DNA from: an uncultured Clostridia bacterium
GTDB lineage: Bacteria > Bacillota > Clostridia > Christensenellales > Aristaeellaceae
Direction: 5' to 3'
DNA: 34,736 nt
NCBI GenBank assembly: GCA_934631025.1
Contig: CAKTXR010000025.1
Location: 1 to 34,736, forward strand
Below the pieces are notes generated by a model. That model worked only from the letters and a program-made list of their open reading frames with translations, did no database searches and had not been told where the DNA came from. A program made the translations under genes and the position numbers. This document shows positions 7,588 to 15,993 of this stretch, in pieces. Within the stretch, counting starts at the first letter, position 1; the number at the start of each line of letters is the position of its first letter.

Positions 7588-7634
7588 TACACCGACATGA
7601 TGCGGGCTGCTTTCAGACCCGCACTGTCGGTGTA
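7588..7634 (+). terminator. Long hairpin downstream of the VOC gene, weak terminator or RNA structure
   Basis: TACACCGACA (7588-7597) pairs perfectly with TGTCGGTGTA (7625-7634), and an inner TGCGGG/CCCGCA stem closes an 11-base loop. Only three T residues follow, so it is a poor classical terminator. It could still end VOC transcription or stabilise the 3' end. Confidence 0.5.
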
Positions 7635-7836
7635 TTTGGCGTATACGTCAGGCGGCATGGCGGCCGAGGTTATACCGTACGACCTTGCCTGACATGACCG
7701 ATTTCAGGGCGATGATTTCGAACTGGTGCGGCACAGTTTCTCAAGAAAATTGTCGGTGTATGCGCAACTGAATCCCGTGCCGTTCCGCCGCTATTGTAAT
7801 GTTACATGCTTCAAATGAAATTCTTACCGGCTTCCC
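7635..7836. other. Intergenic stretch without a supported gene
   Basis: Together with the hairpin before it, this forms a gap of nearly 400 bases between the VOC gene and pgi. A second copy of TGTCGGTGTAT occurs at 7751-7761. A 28-codon frame with a GTG start on the minus strand (7734-7648) has no ribosome binding site, and I do not call it a gene. Confidence 0.5.
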
Positions 7837-7864
7837 TTGCAATTTAACAAAAATCGTCTATAAT
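7837..7864 (+). promoter_or_regulatory. Promoter of pgi
   Basis: TTGCAA (7837-7842), 16 bases, TATAAT (7859-7864). The leader is about 28 bases and contains AGGAG at 7882-7886. Confidence 0.8.
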
Positions 7865-7898
7865 AAAGAGGATTGCACGAAAGGAGAGACTCTTAAAA

Positions 7899-9311
7899 AT
7901 GGATAATCAGATTCGTCTTGATATCAACCACATGATGGGCGATTTCCTCGGTATGCAGTACGGCATCGACCGTTCCGCCGTGGACGACATGGAAGTCTAC
8001 CTCAAGCGCGCGCACGACGCCGTCGAGACCAACCGCGGCAAGGGCATGACCGGCTGGATGGAGCTGCCCTATAATCAGGAAGAAATCGTGAAGCACATCG
8101 AAGCGGTCGCCGCCAAGGTGCGCGATCAGTTCGATACGTTCGTCGTACTGGGCATCGGCGGTTCCGCCCTCGGCCCGGCCGCCGTGCAGCAGGCGCTCAA
8201 TCACCTGCATTATAACGACCTGCCCAGGGAAAAGAGGGGCGGCCCCCGCCTGTACATCGAGGACAACATCGATCCCGAGCGTATGGCCGCGCTGCTGGAC
8301 GTGATCGACCTCAAGACCACCTGCTTCAACGTCATCTCCAAGTCCGGCGGCACCGCCGAGACCATGAGCCAGTACCTGATCATCCTCGACGCGCTCAAGC
8401 GCGAGGTGGGCAAGGACTACGCCAAGCACATCATCGCCACCACCTCCGAGAATCGCGGCCATCTGATCAAGATCGCCAACGAAGAGGGCTATGAGAAGTT
8501 CTACATTCCCGAGAGCGTCGGCGGCCGCTTCTCCGAGCTGTGCCCCGTGGGCCTGCTGGCCGCGGCCGTGTGCGGCATCGACATCCGCGGTCTGCTGGAG
8601 GGCGCGCGCATGATGGACGAGCGCTGCAAGACCGACGATGTGTGGAAGAACCCCGCTCTGCTGGACGCGGCGCTGATGTACATCGCCATGCAGGATCTGG
8701 GCATGAACATGTCCGTCATGATGCCTTACGCCGATTCCCTCAAGCTGATCGCCGACTGGTATGCGCAGCTGTGGGCCGAGTCGCTGGGCAAGAACGTGAC
8801 CAGGAAGGGCATGGCCTGCAACGTCGGCTCCACGCCGATCAAGACGCTGGGCGTGACTGATCAGCACAGCCAGCTGCAGCTCTACACTGAAGGCCCGTAC
8901 GACAAGGTTGTGACCTTCCTGAAGGTCGAGTCCTTCCGTAATGAGACGCCTATCCCGCACGGCTGCGAGGACGTGCCGGACGTCGCGTTCCTGGGCGGCA
9001 AGAGCCACAATCAGCTGATCGAAGCCGAGCGCATGGGCACCGAGTATGCGCTCTACAAGGCCGGCCGCATGAGCCAGACCATCACGCTGCCCGCCGTGAA
9101 CGCGCAGACCATCGGCCAGCTGTTGTACTTCTTCGAGATGGTGACCGCCTACACCGGCGAGCTGCTGGACATCGACGCGTTCAACCAGCCCGGCGTTGAG
9201 GAGTCCAAGGTGGCGGCGTTCGCCATGCTGGGCCGCGACACCGAGAAGCACAACGCCAAGCGCGAAGAGATGAAGAACCGCCCCGAGCGCAAGGCCGAGT
9301 ACATTCTCTGA
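7899..9311 (+). CDS. pgi: Glucose-6-phosphate isomerase
   Basis: A 470-residue enzyme that interconverts glucose 6-phosphate and fructose 6-phosphate in glycolysis. SIS-fold motifs are clear: VVLGIGGSALGPAAVQQAL near residue 82, ISKSGGTAETMSQYL near 147, and the family signature with GGRFSELCPVGLLAAA near 208. QHSQLQLYTEGP around 324 matches the second signature region. The ATG is 12 bases after AGGAG, slightly long. It is monocistronic, with its own promoter and a strong terminator. The 452-codon frame on the opposite strand is a codon-bias shadow. Confidence 0.96.
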   Translation: MDNQIRLDINHMMGDFLGMQYGIDRSAVDDMEVYLKRAHDAVETNRGKGMTGWMELPYNQEEIVKHIEAVAAKVRDQFDTFVVLGIGGSALGPAAVQQALNHLHYNDLPREKRGGPRLYIEDNIDPERMAALLDVIDLKTTCFNVISKSGGTAETMSQYLIILDALKREVGKDYAKHIIATTSENRGHLIKIANEEGYEKFYIPESVGGRFSELCPVGLLAAAVCGIDIRGLLEGARMMDERCKTDDVWKNPALLDAALMYIAMQDLGMNMSVMMPYADSLKLIADWYAQLWAESLGKNVTRKGMACNVGSTPIKTLGVTDQHSQLQLYTEGPYDKVVTFLKVESFRNETPIPHGCEDVPDVAFLGGKSHNQLIEAERMGTEYALYKAGRMSQTITLPAVNAQTIGQLLYFFEMVTAYTGELLDIDAFNQPGVEESKVAAFAMLGRDTEKHNAKREEMKNRPERKAEYIL

Positions 9312-9327
9312 TCTGAAATTGCCTGCT

Positions 9328-9365
9328 GCCGCGCCGCTGTTGCTGAGGACAGCGGCGCGGCTTTT
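9328..9365 (+). terminator. Terminator of pgi
   Basis: A perfect 13-bp stem GCCGCGCCGCTGT/ACAGCGGCGCGGC with an 8-base loop, followed by TTTT. Confidence 0.95.
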
Positions 9366-9569
9366 AGATTTGGACGATTGAACGGCAATGCGCGAAATTT
9401 GGACAGGACGCTGATTTTGTCTGTTTCTTTATGCCCAAGGGCTGGTGTATACTGTCAACATGGCCGACGCGGCGGAGAAAAACCGGCTTTTCCCGACAGA
9501 AAAAAACGGATCGCGCGCAATTTTTCTTGGCTGAGACTGCTTTATTAGCGGATTCTTAACAAAATGGCA
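9366..9569. other. Intergenic stretch between pgi terminator and ATP synthase promoter
   Basis: About 200 bases with no supported gene. A TATACT at 9448-9453 sits just before a 24-codon frame (9460-9534) that lacks a ribosome binding site. I see no recognisable regulatory RNA. Confidence 0.4.
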
Positions 9570-9599
9570 TTGCGCAACATGGACAAGAGGCGTTATAAT
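9570..9599 (+). promoter_or_regulatory. Promoter of the ATP synthase operon
   Basis: TTGCGC (9570-9575), 18 bases, consensus TATAAT (9594-9599). Transcription would begin near 9606, about 45 bases ahead of the AGGAGG for atpI. Confidence 0.65.
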
Positions 9600-9625
9600 T
9601 GTAACAATGAAAAAATGGCGCATTC

Positions 9626-10084
9626 TTGACACAAATACTGATCCGGCGCAAAGGAGGAATTGTCATCAAACCTCAGGATGCAGTTATTAAGGAAACAGTC
9701 CACATCGCCATAGGCACGGCGGTTATGAGCGCGATTATGGTGATTGTGTTCGTGCTGGTCGGTCAGTTTTCGCTTTCGGTTGTCTGGGGCGCGCTGACCG
9801 GACTGATCGCGGCCGTCGGGAACTTTTTTTTGATGGCGATGAATATCCAGCGCGTTACAACCGAGCTTGATCCGGCGAATGAAGACGCCATGAAGCAGGC
9901 CAAGGCCAAGATGAAAGCATCCTATTCCGTGCGTCTTCTGCTGATGGCGGTTATTATTGTGCTGTCCATCAAGCTGATCGGCTCAAACTGGATTGCAGCC
10001 ATGCTGCCGTTGTTTTTTCCGCGTCTGACCATATTTTTCATGCAGATCATCGCCAAACTAAAGCCTAAAGGAAGTGAGTATTGA
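9626..10084 (+). CDS. atpI: ATP synthase subunit I-like protein
   Basis: A short protein with four hydrophobic segments, resembling ATP synthase protein I, which helps assemble the c ring. It precedes atpB and overlaps its ATG by one base. Only a TTG at 9626 provides a conventional start, and it has no ribosome binding site. The best Shine-Dalgarno, AGGAGG at 9652-9657, lies inside that frame and is followed seven bases later by ATC (9665), which would give the expected N-terminus (I/M)KPQDAVIKETVHIAIG. The real start is therefore probably the non-standard ATC or ATT, or a base error hides an ATG. Confidence 0.8.
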   Translation: MTQILIRRKGGIVIKPQDAVIKETVHIAIGTAVMSAIMVIVFVLVGQFSLSVVWGALTGLIAAVGNFFLMAMNIQRVTTELDPANEDAMKQAKAKMKASYSVRLLLMAVIIVLSIKLIGSNWIAAMLPLFFPRLTIFFMQIIAKLKPKGSEY

Positions 10085-10821
10085 TGGATATCAGCGTAAC
10101 CGGCGCCAAGATTATCTATCAAAACGACTGGTTTGTTCTTTCGGAGGCGGTCGTCAATACGTGGATCGTCATGGCGTTTATCACAGCCCTGTGCCTGATC
10201 CTGACGCACAATTTGAAGGTCAGGCCAACAAGCAAGCGGCAGATCGTCGCCGAGTTTATCGTGCAGAAGGTCAACGGCCTCGTTCATGAGAACATGGGCG
10301 ACAGATTCTGCCATTTCGGGCCGCTCGTCGCTGCAACGCTGAGCATATGCGCCTGCTGCAGTCTGTCGAGTCTTTTAGGTATGTTTGCTCCAACCGGCGA
10401 CCTGTCCACGATGATGGGCTGGGCGCTGGTCGTGTTCGTGCTGATTACCTACTACAAGATTAAGACGAACGGGCTGTGGGGCTACATCAAGGGCTATTTC
10501 GAGCCGCTGCCGCCGCTGATGCCCATCAACGTCATCAGCGAGGTCATGACCCCCATGTCCATGGCCTTCCGTCATTACGGCAACGTCGCGGCCGGCTCGA
10601 TCATTTCGCTGCTGATATACGCCGTGCTGGCTGCCCTCTCCAAGGCAGTTCTGGGGCTGATCCCCGGCGCGGTGGGCGCGGCGCTGAGCATGATTCCGAT
10701 CTTTCAGGTGGGTCTGCCGGCGATTTTCTCCATTTACTTCGATCTTTTCTCCGGGTGCGTACAAGCGTTTATCTTCTGCATGCTGATGATGGTCAACATC
10801 TCGGTTGCAGCTGAAGGATAA
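10084..10821 (+). CDS. atpB: F1Fo ATP synthase subunit a
   Basis: A 245-residue membrane stator subunit that forms the ion half-channels against the c ring. The essential Arg is in the segment MAFRHYGNVAAGSI, near residue 160, matching the RxxGN region of subunit a. About five to six membrane segments are visible. The ATG overlaps the atpI stop (TGATG), which suggests translational coupling. It is followed by atpE after 36 bases. The ion specificity of the complex is set mainly by the c subunit, described there. Confidence 0.93.
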   Translation: MDISVTGAKIIYQNDWFVLSEAVVNTWIVMAFITALCLILTHNLKVRPTSKRQIVAEFIVQKVNGLVHENMGDRFCHFGPLVAATLSICACCSLSSLLGMFAPTGDLSTMMGWALVVFVLITYYKIKTNGLWGYIKGYFEPLPPLMPINVISEVMTPMSMAFRHYGNVAAGSIISLLIYAVLAALSKAVLGLIPGAVGAALSMIPIFQVGLPAIFSIYFDLFSGCVQAFIFCMLMMVNISVAAEG

Positions 10822-10857
10822 AGAACCAAACGACTACTATTTGGGAGGGTTACTGTC

Positions 10858-11115
10858 ATGTTGGAAAGAGCCATTGTTCTGGGTTGTTCGGCCATTGGCG
10901 CCGGTATCGCGATGATCGCCGGCTTCGGTCCTGGTATTGGCGAAGGTTATGCCGCCGGCAAGGCGCTTGAGGCGATCGGCCGTCAGCCGGAAAGCAAGAG
11001 TTCGATCACATCTTCTCTGATTCTGGGCTGCGCCCTGGCCGAGACGACCGGCATTTACAGCTTCATCATCGCCCTGATCCTGATCTTCGTCAATCCGCTG
11101 GTCGGAAAGCTTTGA
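10858..11115 (+). CDS. atpE: F1Fo ATP synthase subunit c, predicted Na+-binding type
   Basis: An 85-residue hairpin of two membrane helices around the polar loop GRQPES. The ion-binding carboxylate is Glu62 in ALAETTGIYSF, and a second carboxylate, Glu29, lies in GPGIGEGYAAGKA of the first helix. Well-studied Na+ rotors such as that of Ilyobacter tartaricus have Gln at this first-helix position and E-S-T-G-I-Y in helix 2. Fusobacterium nucleatum has Glu in both helices and binds Na+. Glu29, Glu62, Thr63, Thr64 and Tyr67 therefore predict a two-carboxylate Na+ site. This is inference from motif. GGGAGGG precedes the ATG. Confidence 0.95.
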   Translation: MLERAIVLGCSAIGAGIAMIAGFGPGIGEGYAAGKALEAIGRQPESKSSITSSLILGCALAETTGIYSFIIALILIFVNPLVGKL

Positions 11116-11146
11116 TGATGACGAACGCGAACGGGAGGAACGGGTT

Positions 11147-11653
11147 ATGAGTGGGGTGCAGGAGTTTTTCTCAATTGTGCCTTGGACCATCATTTTTCAG
11201 TTCTGCAATCTCCTGATTCTGTGCCTGTTGATTAAGAAATTTCTCTTTCAGCGCGTCATGCTGGTTCTTGGCCAGCGCCAGAAGGAAGTGGACGACATCT
11301 ACGCCGCGGCCAACGAGGATCGCGGCCGGGCCGCCGAACTGAAGCAGAATTACGACCTGCGCATGGCCGGCGCGCGCGAGGAAGCCGATCAGCTGATGAA
11401 AAAGACGGTGGCTTCCGCCAATCTGCGTTCGGACGCCATCATCGACGACGCTCAGAAGCAGGCCGCCAACATGATGCGCCGCGCCGAGAGCGAAATCGAG
11501 CAGGAACGCGTCAAGGCGTTTGCCGAGGTCAAGAAGGAAATTTCAGGCATGGCCGTCGACATCGCCGAGCAGATGGTCAGCCGCGAGATCAAAGCGGAGG
11601 ATCACGCCGAGCTGGTGGACGAATTTATCCGGAATGCGGGTGAAGACGCATGA
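11147..11653 (+). CDS. atpF: F1Fo ATP synthase subunit b
   Basis: A 168-residue peripheral-stalk subunit. One N-terminal membrane helix (about residues 8-28, IVPWTIIFQFCNLLILCLLI) is followed by a long charged, Ala-rich coiled coil to the C-terminus. It dimerises and holds delta and alpha. GGGAGG precedes the ATG. Its stop overlaps the atpH start as ATGA. Confidence 0.93.
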   Translation: MSGVQEFFSIVPWTIIFQFCNLLILCLLIKKFLFQRVMLVLGQRQKEVDDIYAAANEDRGRAAELKQNYDLRMAGAREEADQLMKKTVASANLRSDAIIDDAQKQAANMMRRAESEIEQERVKAFAEVKKEISGMAVDIAEQMVSREIKAEDHAELVDEFIRNAGEDA

Positions 11654-12186
11654 CGGAATTGGCCCGTGAATATGGCGAAGGTCTCTTTGAACTGGCAAGG
11701 GACGAGCAGCTGCTGGACGTCATCGGCGAGCAGATGAACGTGCTGCGGGACGCCTTCAAGGCGAACCCCGAGTTCATTCGTCTGTTGGAGTCGCACGCCC
11801 TCACCAAGGCGGAGCGGCTGGACGTCGCGGATCGTACCTTTCGGGATCAGGTGCATATCTATCTTTTGAATTTCATCAAAATCCTGATAGAACGGGGCGC
11901 GCTTGACGTGTTTCCCGACTGCGCCGCCCATTACCATGCCCGTTACTGCGAAACGATGGGCATCGTCGAGGCCGACGTGGTGAGCGCATCGGCGCTCGAC
12001 GAGCGTCAGAAAAACGCGCTGATCGAAAAGCTGTCTCAGATGAGCGGCAAGACGGTCAGGCTGCGCGTTTCTGTCGATCCGTCTGTCATCGGCGGATTGC
12101 GCGTCGACATGAACGGACATCGCTACGACAACACCATTTCGCACAGGCTGGATCTCATGCGCCGCAGGCTGGCGGATGAATCGTAA
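11650..12186 (+). CDS. atpH: F1Fo ATP synthase subunit delta
   Basis: A 178-residue subunit of the usual length that caps F1 and ties it to the b stalk. The N-terminal helical domain begins LAREYGEGLFELARDEQLLD. The C-terminal region contains the family pattern VDPSVIGGLRVDMNGHRYDN. It overlaps atpF by four bases, indicating coupled translation, and precedes atpA by 18 bases. Confidence 0.93.
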   Translation: MTELAREYGEGLFELARDEQLLDVIGEQMNVLRDAFKANPEFIRLLESHALTKAERLDVADRTFRDQVHIYLLNFIKILIERGALDVFPDCAAHYHARYCETMGIVEADVVSASALDERQKNALIEKLSQMSGKTVRLRVSVDPSVIGGLRVDMNGHRYDNTISHRLDLMRRRLADES

Positions 12187-12204
12187 GGAAAGAAGGCTGA
12201 GGGA

Positions 12205-13734
12205 ATGCAATTAAGGCCTGAGGAGATTTCCAAGATCATCAAGGCTCAAATCAAAAATTACGAAAAGAAGATCGATCAGAGCGAAACCGGCACGGTGCTT
12301 TTGATCGGCGACGGCATCGCCCGAGTATCCGGCCTGGACAACTGTATGTCCAACGAGCTGGTGCGCTTTTCGAACGGCGCTTACGGCATGGCGCTCAACC
12401 TGGAAGAAAATTCCGTGGCTGTGGTTATGCTGGGCGACGACGAGGGCGTTTCCGAAGGCGACGTCGTCGAGCGGACGGGCCGCGTTGTGTCCGTGCCTGT
12501 TGGCGAGGCGCTGATCGGCCGCGTTGTGGACGCGCTGGGCCAGCCCGTTGACGGCAAAGGCCCGATCGAAGCCGTCGATCACTGGGCCATCGAGCGCCAG
12601 GCGCCCGGCATCATCGAGCGCAAGAGCGTTTCCGTGCCGCTGCAGACCGGCATCAAGGCCATCGACAGCATGATCCCGATCGGCCGCGGACAGCGAGAGC
12701 TGATCATTGGCGACCGCCAGACCGGTAAGACGACGATCGCCATTGACACGATCCTCAACCAGAAGGGCAAGGACGTGATCTGCATTTATGTGGCCATCGG
12801 CCAGAAGCGCAGCACTGTGGCGCACCTGGTTGAGACGCTGACCGCCGAGAACGCCATGGATTACACCATCGTGGTCTCCGCTACCGCGTCCGAGCTGGCG
12901 CCGCTTCAGTACATCGCGCCGTATTCCGGCTGCACGATGGGCGAATACTTTATGAAGCAGGGCAAGGACGTGCTGATCGTTTATGACGATCTGTCCAAGC
13001 ACGCCGTTGCGTACCGCGCGCTGTCGCTGCTGATTCGCCGCCCGCCGGGACGCGAGGCCTATCCGGGCGACGTATTCTATCTGCACTCCCGCCTGCTGGA
13101 GCGTGCCGCGCGCATTTCTCCTGAGCATGGCGGCGGCTCCCTGACGGCGCTGCCCATTATCGAGACCCAGGCGGGCGACGTGTCGGCCTACATCCCGACC
13201 AACGTCATTTCCATCACCGACGGCCAGATCTTCCTTGAGACGGAGCTGTTCCATGCGGGCGTCATGCCGGCCATCAACCCCGGCATTTCCGTTTCCCGTG
13301 TCGGCGGCAACGCTCAGATCAAGGCCATGAAGAAGGTTTCCGGTACGCTCAAGCTGATCTACAGCCAGTACCGCGAACTGCAATCCTTCGCGCAGTTCGG
13401 CTCCGATCTGGACGCGGACACCAAGGCGCGCCTTAATCAGGGCGAACGCATTGTGGCCGTGCTCAAGCAGAACCATTCCGCGCCGGTGGACGTTGAAAAT
13501 CAGGTGTGCATACTCTATGCCGTCGTTCACAATTATTTGAACGAAGTGCCCGTCGAGCTGATTCCCGATTACGAGCAGGAGCTGTACCGCCGCATGGCCG
13601 CGCAGTATTCCGATGTGCTGGACGCGATTCGCACCACTGGTGCGCTCGATGCGGCCAATGAGGAGAAGCTCAAGACGGCGCTGACCGATTTCACGCAGGA
13701 CTACATCAAGCTGCACGCGGGTCAGGAGGGCTGA
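12205..13734 (+). CDS. atpA: F1Fo ATP synthase subunit alpha
   Basis: A 509-residue non-catalytic nucleotide-binding subunit of F1. The Walker A motif GDRQTGKTTIAIDT lies near residue 169. The catalytic-site Arg-finger region is represented by NPGISVSRVGGNAQIKAM near 360. The N-terminal beta barrel begins after the delta-binding helix (LRPEEISKIIKAQIKNYEK). It forms the alpha3beta3 head with atpD. Length and motif order are normal. Confidence 0.97.
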   Translation: MQLRPEEISKIIKAQIKNYEKKIDQSETGTVLLIGDGIARVSGLDNCMSNELVRFSNGAYGMALNLEENSVAVVMLGDDEGVSEGDVVERTGRVVSVPVGEALIGRVVDALGQPVDGKGPIEAVDHWAIERQAPGIIERKSVSVPLQTGIKAIDSMIPIGRGQRELIIGDRQTGKTTIAIDTILNQKGKDVICIYVAIGQKRSTVAHLVETLTAENAMDYTIVVSATASELAPLQYIAPYSGCTMGEYFMKQGKDVLIVYDDLSKHAVAYRALSLLIRRPPGREAYPGDVFYLHSRLLERAARISPEHGGGSLTALPIIETQAGDVSAYIPTNVISITDGQIFLETELFHAGVMPAINPGISVSRVGGNAQIKAMKKVSGTLKLIYSQYRELQSFAQFGSDLDADTKARLNQGERIVAVLKQNHSAPVDVENQVCILYAVVHNYLNEVPVELIPDYEQELYRRMAAQYSDVLDAIRTTGALDAANEEKLKTALTDFTQDYIKLHAGQEG

Positions 13735-13738
13735 TCGT

Positions 13739-14575
13739 ATGGCCGGGGCATCAATGAAGGACATCAAGCTCCGCATACGCAGCGTCGAAAGCACGAAGCA
13801 GATTACTTCCGCCATGCAGCTGGTGGCCGGCTCGAAGCTGAGACGCGCCCGCCAGCGCATGGAGGACACGCGGCCGTATATGGCGTCGATTCGTCAGATC
13901 GTAGGCGACATTGCCGCGCATCGCGACGTGGAATCGCCGTTCTTCAACGAACCGGCGGACAACAGGACGTGCGTCGTGGTGATCGCGGGCGACCGCGGAC
14001 TGGCCGGCCATTATAACGCCGCCGTCTTTAAGATCGCCGACGAGCTGATAGACGACGAGAGCGTCGTGCTGCCCATCGGCAAGAAGGCCGTGGATCGCTA
14101 TACGCACAGAGGCGCGTCCATACTCAGCGGCGATTACATCAAGGCGGAATATGTGACGGCGGCCGACTGCCGCGCGATGGCCGATCTGCTCATTCGTGGC
14201 TATCTGGAGGGGCGCTTCAGCCGCGTGACGCTGGTCGACACGACGTTCGTTTCGGCCATGACGCAGAACGCGCAGATGACAACGCTTTTGCCGATCGAGC
14301 GGCCTGAAAAGCCGTCGTCTCACAGCCAGATGATCATGGAGCCGGAGCCAGAACAGCTGCTTGACGCGATTATGCCGGATTACCTGACGGGCTGTCTTTA
14401 CGGCGCCGTGTGCGACGCGGTGGCCTGTGAAATGGCTTCCCGCCGCAATGCGATGGACTCCGCGACGAAGAACGCCGATCAGATGATCGCCGATCTGAGC
14501 CTGCACTACAATCGCGCCCGCCAGAGCTCGATTACGCAGGAGATCACGGAAATCGTGGCCGGTGCGGAACAGTAA
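13739..14575 (+). CDS. atpG: F1Fo ATP synthase subunit gamma
   Basis: A 278-residue central rotor shaft. Both family ends are intact: the N-terminal helix MKDIKLRIRSVESTKQITSA and the C-terminal helix with AMDSATKNADQMI and NRARQSSITQEITEIVAGA. The central Rossmann-like part contains VVVIAGDRGLAGHYN. AGGAGG lies about 8 bases before the chosen ATG; a second ATG five codons later is also possible. The gap to atpA is 4 bases. Confidence 0.96.
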   Translation: MAGASMKDIKLRIRSVESTKQITSAMQLVAGSKLRRARQRMEDTRPYMASIRQIVGDIAAHRDVESPFFNEPADNRTCVVVIAGDRGLAGHYNAAVFKIADELIDDESVVLPIGKKAVDRYTHRGASILSGDYIKAEYVTAADCRAMADLLIRGYLEGRFSRVTLVDTTFVSAMTQNAQMTTLLPIERPEKPSSHSQMIMEPEPEQLLDAIMPDYLTGCLYGAVCDAVACEMASRRNAMDSATKNADQMIADLSLHYNRARQSSITQEITEIVAGAEQ

Positions 14576-14593
14576 AAGATAGGAGTTATGAAG

Positions 14594-15991
14594 ATGGAAA
14601 CGCGCAACATCGGCACGATTGTGCAGGTGATCGGCCCGGTTCTGGATATCCGATTCGAGGATAACCATATGCCGGCGCTTTTGAACGCCATAGAAATTCA
14701 CTTTAGCGGCCGCAAGCTGATCGCCGAAGTGGCGCAGCACATCGGCGACAACGTCGTGCGCTGCATCGCCATGAGCAGCACCGACGGCCTGACGCGCGGC
14801 ACCGAGGCCATTGACACCGGTTCTCCCATCGAGGTGCCGGTGGGCAAGGAGTGCCTGGGCCGCATATTCAACCTCTTGGGCGAGCCGATCGACGAAATGC
14901 CTGCGCCCGAAGCCAAGGAGCACTGGCCCATCCATCGCCCCGCGCCCAGCTATGAAGATCAGCAGAGCACGGAGGAGATTCTCGAGACGGGCATCAAGGT
15001 CGTCGATCTGATCGCGCCCTATTCCAAGGGCGGCAAGATCGGCCTGTTCGGCGGCGCCGGCGTCGGCAAAACCGTTCTGATCATGGAGCTTATCCACAAC
15101 ATTGCCACCGAGCATGGCGGCCTGTCGGTTTTCACCGGCGTTGGCGAGCGCACCCGCGAGGGCAACGACCTGTACAACGAAATGAAGGAAAGCGGCGTTC
15201 TGGGCAAGACCGCGCTGGTCTACGGCCAGATGAACGAGCCGCCGGGAGCCCGTATGCGCGTGGCGCTGTCCGGCCTGACCATGGCCGAATACTTCCGCGA
15301 CCGCGAAAATCAGGACGTGCTGCTCTTCATTGACAACATTTTCCGTTTCACGCAGGCCGGCTCCGAGGTGTCCGCGCTGCTTGGCCGTATGCCCAGCGCC
15401 GTCGGCTATCAGCCCACGCTTGCCACGGAAATGGGCGCGCTGCAGGAGCGCATCACGTCGACCCGCAAAGGCTCGATTACGTCGGTTCAGGCCGTTTATG
15501 TGCCTGCCGACGACCTGACCGACCCCGCGCCGGCCACGACGTTCGCACATTTGGACGCGACCACCGTTTTGAGCCGCAGCATTTCCTCGCTGGGCATTTT
15601 CCCGGCGGTCGATCCGCTGGACTCCACCAGCCGCATCCTGTCGCCGGAAATCGTGGGCAAGGAGCACTACGAAGTGGCGCGCGGCGTGCAGAGCATCCTT
15701 CAGCGCTATAAGGAGCTGCAGGACATCATCGCCATCATGGGCATGGACGAGCTGTCCGACGAGGACAAGCTGATCGTGGCGCGCGCGCGTAAGATCCAGC
15801 GCTTCCTGAGCCAGCCCTTCAGCGTGGCCGAGCAGTTCACCGGCATGCAGGGCCGCTATGTGCCGCTCAAGGAGACCCTGCGCGGCTTCAAGGAGATCAT
15901 CGATGGCAAGCACGACGATCTGCCCGAGAGCGCGTTCCTGTTTGTCGGCACGATCGACGAGGCGATTGAAAAGGCCAAAAAGGGTGAGTAA
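14594..15991 (+). CDS. atpD: F1Fo ATP synthase subunit beta
   Basis: A catalytic subunit of about 465 residues. The P-loop GLFGGAGVGKTVLI is near residue 150, the catalytic Glu region GVGERTREGNDLY near 181, and the DELSEED-like lever reads MDELSDEDK near 382. Two in-frame ATGs occur. The one at 14594 has AGGAG 8 bases upstream; the one at 14588 is only 2 bases from it, so 14594 is preferred. All catalytic motifs are intact. Confidence 0.97.
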   Translation: METRNIGTIVQVIGPVLDIRFEDNHMPALLNAIEIHFSGRKLIAEVAQHIGDNVVRCIAMSSTDGLTRGTEAIDTGSPIEVPVGKECLGRIFNLLGEPIDEMPAPEAKEHWPIHRPAPSYEDQQSTEEILETGIKVVDLIAPYSKGGKIGLFGGAGVGKTVLIMELIHNIATEHGGLSVFTGVGERTREGNDLYNEMKESGVLGKTALVYGQMNEPPGARMRVALSGLTMAEYFRDRENQDVLLFIDNIFRFTQAGSEVSALLGRMPSAVGYQPTLATEMGALQERITSTRKGSITSVQAVYVPADDLTDPAPATTFAHLDATTVLSRSISSLGIFPAVDPLDSTSRILSPEIVGKEHYEVARGVQSILQRYKELQDIIAIMGMDELSDEDKLIVARARKIQRFLSQPFSVAEQFTGMQGRYVPLKETLRGFKEIIDGKHDDLPESAFLFVGTIDEAIEKAKKGE

Positions 15992-15993
15992 GT

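Noticed and set aside
7648..7734. A 28-codon GTG-initiated frame on the minus strand whose translation looks protein-like
   Set aside because: No ribosome binding site, a stop just upstream, and no recognised family. It could be a gene remnant but cannot be supported.
9460..9534. A 24-codon frame just after a TATACT box upstream of atpI
   Set aside because: No ribosome binding site, and it would have to be leaderless; nothing recognisable in the peptide.
12211..13869. A 552-codon minus-strand frame over atpA
   Set aside because: Antisense to a complete, motif-rich atpA; no supporting signals.
13751..15913. A 720-codon open frame on the minus strand across atpG-atpD
   Set aside because: It lies exactly opposite conserved ATP synthase genes. 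High third-position GC makes such antisense frames common, and its composition (His, Arg, Gln, Leu rich) is that of a shadow.
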